64,000 nt of DNA from Terrabacter sp. Root85 (GCF_001429185.1 NZ_LMIW01000008.1:670056-734055), one strand, 5' to 3'. Counted from the stretch's first letter, positions 35,837 to 44,113 are shown. Notes: generated by a model not told the origin, from the sequence alone. Made by a program: numbers and translations.

Positions 35837-36279
35837 GCACCACGACACGGACCGTCCACGGCACACCGGAGGCGGTCTTCGACGTCCTCGCCGACGGGTG
35901 GAGCTACAGCCAGTGGGTCGTCGGCGCCTCCCGCGTGCGCGACGTGACTCCCGGCTGGCCGGCACCGGAGACGCACATCCACCACTCCGTCGGCGCCTGG
36001 CCGCTCCTCATCGACGACACGACGACGGTGCGGCGCTGCGAGCGGCCAGACCTGCTCGAGCTGACGGTGCGTGCGTGGCCGTCCGGTGAGGGCGTCGTGC
36101 GGATCACCTGCCGCGCGAGCGGGGCCGACACCGAGGTGACGATGGAGGAGGACGCGACGAAGGGGCCCGCGCTGCTCGTCCCGAAGCCGGTCCGTGACGT
36201 GCTGCTCGACCGCCGCAACCGGGAGGCGCTCCGGCGTCTGGCGATCCTCGTCGAGCGCGCCCAGGCTGACCCTGCCTGA
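35833..36279 (+). CDS. SRPBCC (START/Bet v 1-like) family protein
   Basis: The 148-residue protein has the helix-grip pattern of SRPBCC/polyketide cyclase proteins: an N-terminal strand TTTRTVHGTPEAVFDVLADGWSYSQWVVGASRVRDV, a central beta sheet and a C-terminal helix (NREALRRLAILVERAQA). These bind hydrophobic ligands in a deep cavity. It overlaps the oxidoreductase gene by ATGA, so it may bind or deliver the same lipid-like substrate or product. A potential clue is the short loop WPAPETHIHHSVGAWPLLID, which is typical of a subgroup found beside such oxidoreductases. No catalytic residues can be identified. Confidence 0.8.
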   Translation: MSTTTRTVHGTPEAVFDVLADGWSYSQWVVGASRVRDVTPGWPAPETHIHHSVGAWPLLIDDTTTVRRCERPDLLELTVRAWPSGEGVVRITCRASGADTEVTMEEDATKGPALLVPKPVRDVLLDRRNREALRRLAILVERAQADPA

Positions 36280-36316
36280 CGGTTCGGGGGGTTCGGCGTG
36301 GGGGCAAGAGGGTGTT

Positions 36317-36345
36317 TTGCGAAACTTGCGGCAATCTTGCGAAAC
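36317..36345. promoter_or_regulatory. Operator-like repeats TTGCGAAAC upstream of a secreted protein gene
   Basis: TTGCGAAAC occurs at 36317-36325 and again at 36337-36345, exactly 20 bases (two helical turns) apart. Between them lies the palindrome TTGCGGCAA at 36326-36334. The stretch is clearly AT-richer than the surroundings and sits 70-100 bases before the next start, where a promoter and operator would be expected. The binding protein is unknown. Confidence 0.5.
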
Positions 36346-36416
36346 GCCTGCGCGAGTCTTGAGCAATCCGGACAATTCGGAGGGCTGGTCCCCGCCCTTC
36401 GTCCCGGAGCTCTCAC

Positions 36417-37346
36417 ATGTTCAGCACCCCTCGTGCCCGCGCCACCCGCCTCGTCGCCGCGGCTCTCGCACTGGCGGGCTCGGCTGCCGCGCTGGTCGCC
36501 ATGGCTCCCGTCGCCGCGGCAGCGCCCCAGGCCGGGACGGTGACCGCCGTCGCGTCCGCGGCCCAGGACACTCGGGCCATGTGGGTGTGGGACACGAGCA
36601 CCCCTGCGGCCACCGTCGACCTCGCCGTGAGCGCCGGCATCGACCAGCTCTTCGTCGCCGTCCCGCCGAACCTCACCACCTCGAGCCAGCTGCCGAACAT
36701 CAAGGCGCTGAGCGACCGGGCCCGCGCTGCCGGCATCCGGGTGGACGCGCTCGGGGGCGACCCCGGCTGGGTCGACAACCCGACGTGGGTCATCACCTAC
36801 TGGCTCAAGCCGGCCAAGAGCTCGGGCCTCTTCACGGGCATCCACGTCGACGTCGAGCCCTACTCGACCTCCGCCTGGGGGACCGACCAGGCCACCGTCG
36901 TCAGCAAGTACCTCACGCTGCTCGACAAGCTCAAGGCCAATGCCGGCACCTACCCCATCGAGGCCGACATCCCCTTCTGGTTCAACACGATCCACGCCGT
37001 CGCCTCCACGGGGGCGGCCTCGACCCTCGACCGGGAGATCATGAAGCGCACGGCCGGCGTCACGGTGATGTCCTACCGCAACACCGCGGCCGGCACGGAC
37101 GGGACGCTCGACATCGCGACCCCCGCGCTCGCCGCCGGCGCCGCGCTCGGCAAGCCCGTGCGCCTCGGCCAGGAGACGAACTATCTCGGCGCGACGGCCG
37201 TCGACACGAAGCAGACGTTCTACGGCTGGACCCGCACCGCCATGGAGGCCCAGCTGGCCCAGGTGAACTCCGGCGCGAGCGCCTCTGCGACGTACGCCGG
37301 GCTGGCGATCCACGACGCCACCGGGTATGCCGCGATGGCCCCCTGA
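36417..37346 (+). CDS. Secreted protein, predicted TIM-barrel hydrolase-like
   Basis: The 309-residue protein has a signal peptide (LVAAALALAGSAAALVAMAPVAAAA, about 11-36). The mature part looks like a beta/alpha barrel: alternating strands such as RAMWVWDTS, QLFVAV, IRVDALGGDPGW, GIHVDVEPY, IEADIPFWF and VTVMSYRNTA. Acidic residues at the ends of strands four and six (HVDVEPY, EADIPFW) sit where glycoside hydrolases keep catalytic carboxylates, so a glycan-cleaving role is possible. The exact family is not recognised. The ATG has GGAG eight to eleven bases upstream and repeated elements further up (36317-36345). Confidence 0.72.
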   Translation: MFSTPRARATRLVAAALALAGSAAALVAMAPVAAAAPQAGTVTAVASAAQDTRAMWVWDTSTPAATVDLAVSAGIDQLFVAVPPNLTTSSQLPNIKALSDRARAAGIRVDALGGDPGWVDNPTWVITYWLKPAKSSGLFTGIHVDVEPYSTSAWGTDQATVVSKYLTLLDKLKANAGTYPIEADIPFWFNTIHAVASTGAASTLDREIMKRTAGVTVMSYRNTAAGTDGTLDIATPALAAGAALGKPVRLGQETNYLGATAVDTKQTFYGWTRTAMEAQLAQVNSGASASATYAGLAIHDATGYAAMAP

Positions 37347-37373
37347 CCGGGACCGGAGCAGGAACGCGACGGC

Positions 37374-38663
37374 TCAGCCGCCACCGATCCGGCCGGCGAT
37401 GATGCTCGTGACGATGACCGACGTGATCGTCACGGTCGAGAAGCCGGCGACGATCATCTTGGGCAGGATCTCGTTCTCGATCGCGGCCACCTCCTCGGGG
37501 GTCTCTCCGGCTCCCTTGGCGGCCTCCTGGGACAGGATCATCGTGCCGGGGAAGCCGTAGAGCGAGGTGAGCCCGATCGCCACGGACATCGACACGCTGT
37601 AGCCGAGCAGCTTGCCGACGAGAGCCGAGAAGCTCGCGATCCCGACGATCCCGAAGGCGAAGGCGATGAGCAGCGGCACGGCCAGCGCTGACACGTCGCT
37701 GGGCTTCACCGTCGCCAGGGGTCCGAAGACGAGGATCATGATGGCGATCATCATGAGACCGAAGGCGTCGATGCCCGACAGGACCGACGGCTTGAAGATC
37801 CCCGTCGTGCGCAGGCCGATGCCGAAGAGCAGGGCCACGACGAACGTGTTGAGGATGCCGTCGGTGACGTTGTTGATGCCCAGACTGATGAGCACGACGA
37901 CCCCGACGATGAAGAGGGTGCCGGCCGTCGTGCGGAGGGCGCCGGGCAGCTTCGTCTCCGGCACGGGCTCGGCGGGCGGCGTGGCGCCGCCCCCGCTGCT
38001 GCCGGCGTCGCCCTTGCTGCCGCCGCCATCGCCCCCGCCGCTGGCGGCGGCGGCCCCCGCGGCCACCACCGGCGCCAGCGTGCCCGCTCGGTACTCCTCC
38101 TTTAGCCGGGCGGCCTCGCGGCGCAGGATGATCGAGGTGAGCGGGAAGCCGATGAGCCCCTGGAGCGCGGCGATGAGGACGGGGAAGACGGCGATGCTCG
38201 TCAGGCCGACGCCGAGGGCCGCCTCCTGGACGATGAGGACCGAGATGGTGCCCCCGCTCAAGGCGCCGGTGCCGGCGACCACGAAGTCGAGAGCCTGCGC
38301 ATAGCCGTCGGCCGCGGAGCCCGTGATCCGAGGCCCGAAGATGAATCCGGCCAGCAGCAGGGCAAGTCCGATGCCGATGACAGTGGCGATGCCGACGAGC
38401 AGCGTCTTCCACTGCTTCTTGAAGTCGTCGAGGCTGATCATGGTGCCGAGGTGGACGATGACGAAGCCGACGACGACGCCGGCGAGCGCGAGCAGGCTCG
38501 AGCTCGCGAGGAGGTCCTCGGGGAAGACGTCGGTGAGGAAGCCGACGAAGAAGATGATCGAGGCGACGAAGAGCGAGGACAGCAGCGACCTCGTCTTCTT
38601 CGCGACGAGGTCGCTCACGGTCCAGACGAGCATGACGATGACGAACGCGAGCACCGGGTTCAC
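37374..38663 (-). CDS. Polytopic membrane transporter of unknown substrate
   Basis: The 429-residue protein has about eleven membrane helices in two halves of five or six, separated by a Gly/Ser-rich, low-complexity cytosolic loop at about residues 200-228. Both halves carry a glycine-rich helix break (GTGALSGGTISVLIVQEAALG and GLTSLYGFPGTMILSQEAAKG), an inverted-repeat feature of ion-coupled permeases such as the GltS group. I do not recognise the specific family. GTG 38663 is the probable start. It faces the secreted protein tail-to-tail, with 27 bases between stops, and shows no partner subunit. Confidence 0.75.
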   Translation of the reverse strand: MNPVLAFVIVMLVWTVSDLVAKKTRSLLSSLFVASIIFFVGFLTDVFPEDLLASSSLLALAGVVVGFVIVHLGTMISLDDFKKQWKTLLVGIATVIGIGLALLLAGFIFGPRITGSAADGYAQALDFVVAGTGALSGGTISVLIVQEAALGVGLTSIAVFPVLIAALQGLIGFPLTSIILRREAARLKEEYRAGTLAPVVAAGAAAASGGGDGGGSKGDAGSSGGGATPPAEPVPETKLPGALRTTAGTLFIVGVVVLISLGINNVTDGILNTFVVALLFGIGLRTTGIFKPSVLSGIDAFGLMMIAIMILVFGPLATVKPSDVSALAVPLLIAFAFGIVGIASFSALVGKLLGYSVSMSVAIGLTSLYGFPGTMILSQEAAKGAGETPEEVAAIENEILPKMIVAGFSTVTITSVIVTSIIAGRIGGG

Positions 38664-38774
38664 AGCGGCCTCATCTTCCTCGTGGTGGCGGGCTGGTCGT
38701 CTCCCGATCGTGCCGGGGGAGCGGGCGTGCCGATTCCCCCTCCGTGGGTGATCGGCACCGATCTGCTGACCCCG

Positions 38775-39074
38775 TCAGCCCTGCTGCCAGGCGGGGTCGC
38801 AGGAGAGCTCGACGTTGATCCAGGTGGCCACACTCAGGTGGCGCAGCCGCTCGGTGACGGCCTGACGGGCCGGGTGCTCGATCTCGGGGGGAGGCCTCAT
38901 CTCGAGCAGCTCGCGCAGCATGGTCCGGACGAAGCCGACGGGGGCCGGGAGCACCATGAGTGACACGACGATGACGAGCACCGGGTCGACCAGTGCTGAC
39001 GCGGTGTGCTTGACGTCACCAGCGGGCAGCACCGTCACGACGAGGAACCCGACGGTCCGTGGCCTCGGTGGCAT
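38775..39074 (-). pseudogene. Remnant of a cation diffusion facilitator (CDF) transporter
   Basis: The 99-residue frame contains ALVDPVLVIVVSLMVLPAPVGFVRTMLRELLEMRPPPEIEHPARQAVTERL, which matches the last membrane helix and the start of the cytosolic domain of CDF cation exporters (the D-P-x3-L and E-L-L-E-x-x-P elements). The first five membrane helices are absent: only 55 bases separate this frame from a riboswitch that belongs to another gene. The expected cytosolic domain after the helix is also cut short by a stop. This is best read as a truncated leftover and not a functional transporter, although it could still be expressed. Confidence 0.5.
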
Positions 39075-39100
39075 CTCAGGGAGTGGTCGCCCACTATCCC

Positions 39101-39121
39101 TACCAAATAGGTATGTTATCT
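39101..39121 (+). promoter_or_regulatory. Promoter with inverted-repeat operator before the SAM-IV riboswitch
   Basis: TACC-AAATA-GGTA (39101-39113) is a small perfect inverted repeat. Directly after it TTATCT (39116-39121) is a fair -10 box, placing the transcript start close to the first riboswitch base at 39130. The repeat would overlap the promoter spacer, a classic repressor position. The cognate regulator is unknown. Confidence 0.45.
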
Positions 39122-39129
39122 TCTCTGCA

Positions 39130-39250
39130 GGTCATGAGTCCCAGCGACAAGCCCCGGCTTGCTGGGCGGCAACCCTCCTCCGCGGTGGGGTGCCCCGGGT
39201 GAGGACCAGGCGTCGACCCCTCGGTCGACGCAAGCGCGGGCTCGACGAGG
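39130..39250 (+). ncRNA. SAM-IV riboswitch
   Basis: The sequence begins GGTCATGAG and contains CAAGCCCCGGCTTGCTGG, CGGCAACCCTCC, CGCGGTGGGGTGCCCCGG and then GAGGACC, in the order and spacing that I know for the SAM-IV class of actinobacterial riboswitches. GGTC at the start pairs with GACC at about 39204 to close the core, and a further hairpin CGTCGACC/GGTCGACG and the AAGCGCGGG element follow, as in that class. SAM-IV aptamers bind S-adenosylmethionine and lower expression of sulfur-assimilation genes. The downstream genes are an organosulfur operon, which agrees. The 3' boundary is approximate. Confidence 0.9.
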
Positions 39251-39273
39251 GCCCCACGGACACAAGGGTTCCC

Positions 39274-39378
39274 ATGACGCACACCACCGAACGGCGATCC
39301 CGCGGCCACGCCCTGTGGGCTCACCGCCGCCGGCACGTCGACCTCTCCCGGGTGAGCAGCGCCCTCTGTCGGGACTGA
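39274..39378 (+). CDS. Leader peptide of the organosulfur operon (probable cysteine attenuator)
   Basis: A 34-residue open frame begins at ATG 39274 after the riboswitch. Its C-terminal half reads RRHVDLSRVSSALCRD, the pattern of small actinobacterial leader peptides placed before cysteine and sulfur-metabolism genes, with a single Cys near the end. Translation of the Cys codon would slow when charged cysteinyl-tRNA is scarce, which could change downstream RNA folding. No competing terminator hairpin could be drawn with certainty, so the mechanism is inferred from position and conserved motif. The 110-base gap from its stop to the cysteine dioxygenase gene leaves room for one. Confidence 0.75.
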   Translation: MTHTTERRSRGHALWAHRRRHVDLSRVSSALCRD

Positions 39379-39488
39379 CGACCAGACGACCGCATGCGCA
39401 GTGTCGGCAGCCCCACTGGGTCCTGCTGTGGCGCGCGGCGTCCCCGTAGTCCGTCTCGACCCACCCGCACACCTTCAGGAGCCTTGCC

Positions 39489-40046
39489 ATGCCTCTGCGC
39501 ACCCGCCCCGACCGGACCACCGCCCTCACCACGCTCTCTGCGCCCGGCGCCGGGACGCCATCGACGTTCGCACCACGGACCGCCGTCAACCTCGCGGAGA
39601 CGGCTCGGCGCCTCGCGGGCGACCGTGCCCTCTGGGCCGGCCTCGTCGACTTCGACCCCATCAGCCGCTACTACGCCCGGATCGCCGCCGAGCCCGACCA
39701 CGAGGCCTGGCTGCTCACCTGGCTCCCCGGCCAAGCGACGGAGTGGCACGACCACGGGCAGAGCGCCGGCTCGTTCGTCGTCCTGCAGGGACAGCTGAGC
39801 GAGCGCGTCGCCGATCTGGACGGTCCCGACCGGACCCCGCAGGTCGGTGAGGACGTCGGCCGGCTGCGGCCCGGCCAGCAGCGCACGTTCGGACGTCGCT
39901 ACGTGCACCACGTGAGCAACGAGGGCCCGGACCCGGCGGTGAGCCTGCACGTGTACTCCCCGCGCCTCACCGAGATGACCACGTACGCGCTCACCGGCAC
40001 GAACCTCCGGCCGATCGAGCTGCAGCAGAAGGGAGTCGACTGGTGA
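39489..40046 (+). CDS. Cysteine dioxygenase family protein
   Basis: The 185-residue cupin has iron ligands His87 and His89 (EWHDHGQSAG) and His140 (YVHHVSN), the same spacing as mammalian cysteine dioxygenase (86, 88, 140). The Ser-His-Tyr triad is also present as S152, H154 and Y156. The Cys of the Cys-Tyr crosslink is Gly here, as is usual in bacteria. It oxidises cysteine, or a related thiol, to the sulfinate with iron and oxygen. It heads the operon after the leader peptide, has AGGAG before its ATG, and overlaps the next gene by GTGA. In this setting the product may feed sulfinate/sulfite use. Confidence 0.9.
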   Translation: MPLRTRPDRTTALTTLSAPGAGTPSTFAPRTAVNLAETARRLAGDRALWAGLVDFDPISRYYARIAAEPDHEAWLLTWLPGQATEWHDHGQSAGSFVVLQGQLSERVADLDGPDRTPQVGEDVGRLRPGQQRTFGRRYVHHVSNEGPDPAVSLHVYSPRLTEMTTYALTGTNLRPIELQQKGVDW

Positions 40047-41269
40047 CTGGCCTCACTCCGAACGCCACGCCGATCCACCTCGCCGTCGCCCTCGACGGTG
40101 CGGGATGGCACCCGGCAGCGTGGCGCGAGCCTGGTGCGCGGCCGGACGACCTCCTCACCGCCCGCTACTGGGCCGACCTCACCACCACGGCCGAACGCGG
40201 CCTGCTCGACTTCGTGACGATCGAGGACAGTCTCGATCTCCAGTCGGCGGACCCCTTCTCCGACGACGTCGACACGCGCACCGACCAGGTGCGCGGGCGG
40301 CTCGACGCCCTCCTCGTCGCAGCCACGGTCGCGCCCCTGACGCGGCACGTCGGCCTCGTCCCGACCGTCACGACGACCCACACCGAGCCGTTCCACGTCT
40401 CCAAGGCCGTCGCCACCCTCGACCACGTGAGCCACGGTCGTGCTGGCTGGCGGGTGCAGGTGGGTGGCACACGCGGCGAGACCGGCAACGTCGGTCGTCG
40501 CACCCTCCCCCCGATCCGACGGGACCTCGCCTCCAGTCCCGAGGGCCGCGCTGCCGTGCGCGAGCGCTTCGACGAGGCTGCCGACCACGTCGAGGTCGTC
40601 CGGCGGCTCTGGGACAGCTGGGAGGACGACGCCGAGATCCGCGACGTCACGACCGGGCGGTTCGTCGACCGGGACCGGCTGCACCATGTCGACTTCGAGG
40701 GCCGGCACTTCAGCGTCCGAGGCCCGTCGATCACGCCGCGACCACCACAGGGGCAGCCCGTCGTCACCGCCCTGGCGCACCAGACGATCCCGTACGAGCT
40801 GGCGGCCCGGTCGGCGGACGTCGTCTTCGTGACGCCGCACGACGACGAGCAGGCCGCGAGCATCCTCGGCGAGGTCCGAGGGGCAGAGGCGCGGGTCGGG
40901 CGCAACGCCCGTCCCCTCACGGTCTTCGCCGACCTCGTCGTGGTCCTGGGGAGCACGACAGACGCAGCCCGGACCCGGCGACGGCGGCTCGACGAGGCCG
41001 CGGGGTCGCCCTTGACGTCCGATGCCCACGTCTTCACGGGCACCGCTGCCGACCTCGCGTCGCTCCTGCTCCGTTGGCACGACGTCGGCTACGACGGCTT
41101 CCGGCTGCGTCCGGCCGTCGTCGTGGACGATCTCACCGCGGTCGTGGACGAGCTCGTGCCCGCGCTCCAGCGCGCTGGGGCCTTCCGGACGGCATACGAC
41201 CCCGGCACGCTGCGCGAGCGCCTCGGCCTGCCCGTCGCCGTGAACCGCTACGCCGCCGCGTCGGCGTGA
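40043..41269 (+). CDS. LLM-class flavin-dependent monooxygenase (first of two)
   Basis: The 408-residue protein belongs to the bacterial luciferase-like family. It shows LAVALDGAGWHPAAW near the N-terminus, LDFVTIEDS, GLVPTVTTTHTEPFHVSKAVATLDHVSHGRAGWRV and the C-terminal DGFRLRPAVVVDDL, a barrel layout like those of the NtaA/SnaA/DszA and alkanesulfonate monooxygenase groups. It uses reduced FMN and oxygen to cleave or oxygenate a substrate such as an organosulfur compound. GTG 40043 overlaps the cysteine dioxygenase stop. A partner FMN reductase lies at the end of the operon. The exact substrate is not determined. Confidence 0.86.
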   Translation: MTGLTPNATPIHLAVALDGAGWHPAAWREPGARPDDLLTARYWADLTTTAERGLLDFVTIEDSLDLQSADPFSDDVDTRTDQVRGRLDALLVAATVAPLTRHVGLVPTVTTTHTEPFHVSKAVATLDHVSHGRAGWRVQVGGTRGETGNVGRRTLPPIRRDLASSPEGRAAVRERFDEAADHVEVVRRLWDSWEDDAEIRDVTTGRFVDRDRLHHVDFEGRHFSVRGPSITPRPPQGQPVVTALAHQTIPYELAARSADVVFVTPHDDEQAASILGEVRGAEARVGRNARPLTVFADLVVVLGSTTDAARTRRRRLDEAAGSPLTSDAHVFTGTAADLASLLLRWHDVGYDGFRLRPAVVVDDLTAVVDELVPALQRAGAFRTAYDPGTLRERLGLPVAVNRYAAASA

Positions 41270-41282
41270 GAAGGGAGCTCCC

Positions 41283-42707
41283 ATGACGCAGCACCGCAAG
41301 CAGGTCATCCTCGGCGCCCACTTCCCGGGGGTCAACAACACGACGGTGTGGAGCGACCCGGCCTCGGGCAGCCACATCGACCTGTCGTCGTTCACCCACT
41401 TCGCGCAGACGGCCGAGCGCGGCCGGTTCGACTTCCTCTTCCTCGCGGAGGGGCTGCGGCTGCGAGAGCAACGAGGTCGGATCCACGACCTCGACGTCGT
41501 CGGCCGGCCCGACACGTTCACCGTCCTCGCCGCCCTGGCTGCGGTGACGCAGCACCTCGGTCTCGCCGGCACGATCAACACGACGTTCAACGAGCCCTAC
41601 GAGGTCGCGCGCCAGTTCGCGACCCTCGATCACCTGTCCGGAGGACGCGCCGCGTGGAACGTCGTGACGAGCTCCGACGCCTTCACGGGTGAGAACTTCC
41701 GGCGTGGAGGGTTCCTCCCGCACGCCGAGCGTTACGAGCGCGCCGAGGAGTTCATCGCGACGGCCCGCGAGCTGTGGGACTCCTGGCCGGTCGACGCGGT
41801 GCGGGCGGACGGGGCCGACTTCCTGTCCGATGCCTCCGCGGGGACCTTCGAGCACCGCGGCAAGCACTTCGACGTCGCAGGCCGCTTCACCGTGCCCCGG
41901 AGCCCACAGGTCCATCCCGTCGTCCTGCAGGCCGGCGACTCGAGCGACGGCCGCGAGCTCGCAGCGCGCAGTGCGGACGCCATCTTCAGCCGCCACTCCA
42001 CCGGGGACGGCGCGCGCGAGTTCTACCTCGACGTCAAGGGCCGGCTCGAGCGCTACGGCCGGCGGCCGGACGACCTCAAGATCCTCCCGGCTGCCACGTT
42101 CGTGCTCGGTGACACCGACGCCGAGGCGGTCGACCGGGCGGCCGAGGTGCGGCGCCAGCAGGTGAGCCCGCAGACGGCGATCCTCCTGCTCGAGCAGGTC
42201 TGGAACCGCGACCTGTCCGACTACGACCCCGACGGCCCGCTGCCGACCGTCGACCCGATCGTCTCCGACGCGTCCTCGATCGTCCGCGGCCGCGCCCGGC
42301 AGGTCGGTGACCCCGCTGCCGAGGCGGCCCGCTACCGAGCCGTGGCCGAGGCCAAGGGGCTCAGCATCCGCGAGGTCGTCATCGAGCTGACCGGTCGCCA
42401 GACCTTCGTCGGCTCACCGGAGACCGTGGCCCGCGCCCTCGAGCACGCCGTCGCGACCGAGATCAGTGACGGCTTCATCCTCGTCCCGCACATCACCCCG
42501 GGCGGACTCGACGAGTTCGCCGACCGGGTGGTGCCGCTGCTGCAGGAGCGCGGCGTCCTGCGCCGCGACTACGCCGAGGGTGCCACCCTCCGGGATCACC
42601 TCGGCCTGGGGCCAGCGCGGCCCGCATCCGACTGGGGGACAGGGGTGTCGGCCGCTCACGGTGCGTCGGCCGAGCCCCTGCGGACCGGCGTCAGGGCGAG
42701 CGCGTGA
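41283..42707 (+). CDS. NtaA/SnaA/DszA-type flavin monooxygenase
   Basis: The 474-residue protein starts QVILGAHFPGVNNTTVWSDP and has THFAQTAERGRFDFLFLAEGLRL, VTQHLGLAGTINTTFNEPYEVARQFATLDHLSGGRAAWNVVTS and RYERAEEFIATARELWDSW, the signature of the DszA/NtaA/SnaA branch of luciferase-like monooxygenases. These depend on FMNH2 from a separate reductase and often act on sulfones, sulfonates or aminopolycarboxylates. In this sulfur-controlled operon an organosulfur substrate is the natural guess. AGAAGGGAG lies just before ATG 41283. The stop overlaps the FMN reductase start (GTGA). Confidence 0.9.
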   Translation: MTQHRKQVILGAHFPGVNNTTVWSDPASGSHIDLSSFTHFAQTAERGRFDFLFLAEGLRLREQRGRIHDLDVVGRPDTFTVLAALAAVTQHLGLAGTINTTFNEPYEVARQFATLDHLSGGRAAWNVVTSSDAFTGENFRRGGFLPHAERYERAEEFIATARELWDSWPVDAVRADGADFLSDASAGTFEHRGKHFDVAGRFTVPRSPQVHPVVLQAGDSSDGRELAARSADAIFSRHSTGDGAREFYLDVKGRLERYGRRPDDLKILPAATFVLGDTDAEAVDRAAEVRRQQVSPQTAILLLEQVWNRDLSDYDPDGPLPTVDPIVSDASSIVRGRARQVGDPAAEAARYRAVAEAKGLSIREVVIELTGRQTFVGSPETVARALEHAVATEISDGFILVPHITPGGLDEFADRVVPLLQERGVLRRDYAEGATLRDHLGLGPARPASDWGTGVSAAHGASAEPLRTGVRASA

Positions 42708-43312
42708 CGGCGACGCCTGCGGCCGCTGGCACGGTGGTCGAGGTCGTCGAGCTCGTCGGCAACCCGCGGGTCGGCTCGCGCACGCGAGCCCTGGCGGACC
42801 TCGTCGTGCGTTCGCTCGCCGAGACGGTGGAGGCGGACGGACGAGCCGCGCCGGACGGCATACGCCTGGGGGTGCCCGTCGTCATCGAGCTGGGCGAGGC
42901 GGTCGGCGTCACCTTCGGGGCCGAGGTGGCGCGGGCCTCGGCTCCCGTCGAGGACCCGTTCGGTGTCGTGAGGCGCGCCGGGCTGCTCGTCGTGGCGACC
43001 CCGACGTACAAGGCGACCTACAGCGGGCTGCTCAAGCTCTTTCTCGACCACCTGAGCCAAGGCGACCTCGCGGGGGTCGCGGCGGTGCCGGTGGCGATCG
43101 CCGGCGCCCCCGCTCACCGCGACGCCGTCGCGACCGCGCTGCGCGACCTCCTCGTCGAGCTCGGCGCCGACGTGCCCACGCCCACCGTTGCGCTGCTCGA
43201 GAGCGAGGTCGCCGACCAGGAAGAGCACGTCCGCCGCTGGGTGGGGACGTATGCCGCCACGCTGGGTGCCAGCCTCGCCCGCGCGTCCGAGCCGGTCGGC
43301 GCGCAGACGTGA
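42704..43312 (+). CDS. NADPH-dependent FMN reductase
   Basis: The 202-residue protein has the flavodoxin-like fold of SsuE/FMN reductases: VVELVGNPRVGSRTRALADLVVRSL at the start, ATPTYKATYSGLLKLFLDHL in the middle (flavin and dimer contacts) and VPVAIAGAPAHRDAVATALRDLLVELGA. It supplies FMNH2 to the two monooxygenases encoded just upstream, whose stop it overlaps. This completes a two-component monooxygenase system. Its start is GTG 42704. No further operon gene follows; the next gene starts after 138 bases. Confidence 0.9.
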   Translation: MTATPAAAGTVVEVVELVGNPRVGSRTRALADLVVRSLAETVEADGRAAPDGIRLGVPVVIELGEAVGVTFGAEVARASAPVEDPFGVVRRAGLLVVATPTYKATYSGLLKLFLDHLSQGDLAGVAAVPVAIAGAPAHRDAVATALRDLLVELGADVPTPTVALLESEVADQEEHVRRWVGTYAATLGASLARASEPVGAQT

Positions 43313-43450
43313 GCGGAGCGGGCGTCACCCTGCACTGGTTCCCGCCGACCGCCGGTCTGTGTGTACGGTGTCAACACCCGTCAACGTCCGGGGCGCCTCC
43401 GCCGGCCCGTCCGTTGTCCCGAAGTCCAGCCACACCAAGGAGCCCCAGCG

Positions 43451-44113
43451 ATGAAGCTGCTTCTCACCTCGGGCGGCGTCACGAACACCAGCATTCGCGA
43501 TGCGCTCGTCGGCATGTTGGGCAAGCCGATCTCCGAGTCTGCCGCGCTCTGCATCCCGACCGCCCAATGGGGGCACCCCATGTGCGGGCCGCGGTCGGTG
43601 CACCGATTCGTCACGGGCGGGGACCCGGGAGACGCCATGACCTCGCTGGGGTGGAAGTCCGTGGGTGTCCTCGAGCTCACCGCCCTACCCACCATCGGCA
43701 CGGAGCGATGGGTCGAATGGATCCGTGAGGCCGACGTTCTGCTCGTCGACGGCGGCGATGCCGCGTACCTGTGTCACTGGCTGCGGCAATCCGGCCTGGT
43801 CGACCAGCTGTCCTCCCTGACTGACACGACCTGGGTCGGAGTCAGCGCCGGGAGCATGGTCATGGCGCCCCGCATCGGTTCGGACTTCGTCAAGTGGCCG
43901 GCGGCAAGCGACGATCGCACTCTGGGGCTCGTGGAGTTCGCGATCTTCCCTCACTTGAACGCTTTTCCGACGAACACCCTTGCGGACGCGGAGCGGTGGG
44001 CCGCTGAGATCGGCGGCCCGGCCTATGTCATCGACGAGCAGACCGCCATCAAGGTCATCGGCGACTGTGTCGAGGTGGTTTCCGAAGGCGAGTGGCACAC
44101 GTTCGGGCTGTAG
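43451..44113 (+). CDS. Peptidase E (S51) family protein
   Basis: The 220-residue protein is of the class I glutamine-amidotransferase-like S51 group: MKLLLTSGGVTNTSI at the start, LLVDGGDAAYLCHWL and the nucleophile elbow GVSAGSM with Ser132, then EFAIFPHLNAF with a His in the active-site region. Members such as PepE hydrolyse Asp-X dipeptides or related small peptides. It stands alone after a 138-base gap and shows slightly less GC-biased codon choice than its neighbours (for example TTT, GAT and TAT codons), which hints at a separate origin but is weak evidence. Confidence 0.85.
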   Translation: MKLLLTSGGVTNTSIRDALVGMLGKPISESAALCIPTAQWGHPMCGPRSVHRFVTGGDPGDAMTSLGWKSVGVLELTALPTIGTERWVEWIREADVLLVDGGDAAYLCHWLRQSGLVDQLSSLTDTTWVGVSAGSMVMAPRIGSDFVKWPAASDDRTLGLVEFAIFPHLNAFPTNTLADAERWAAEIGGPAYVIDEQTAIKVIGDCVEVVSEGEWHTFGL

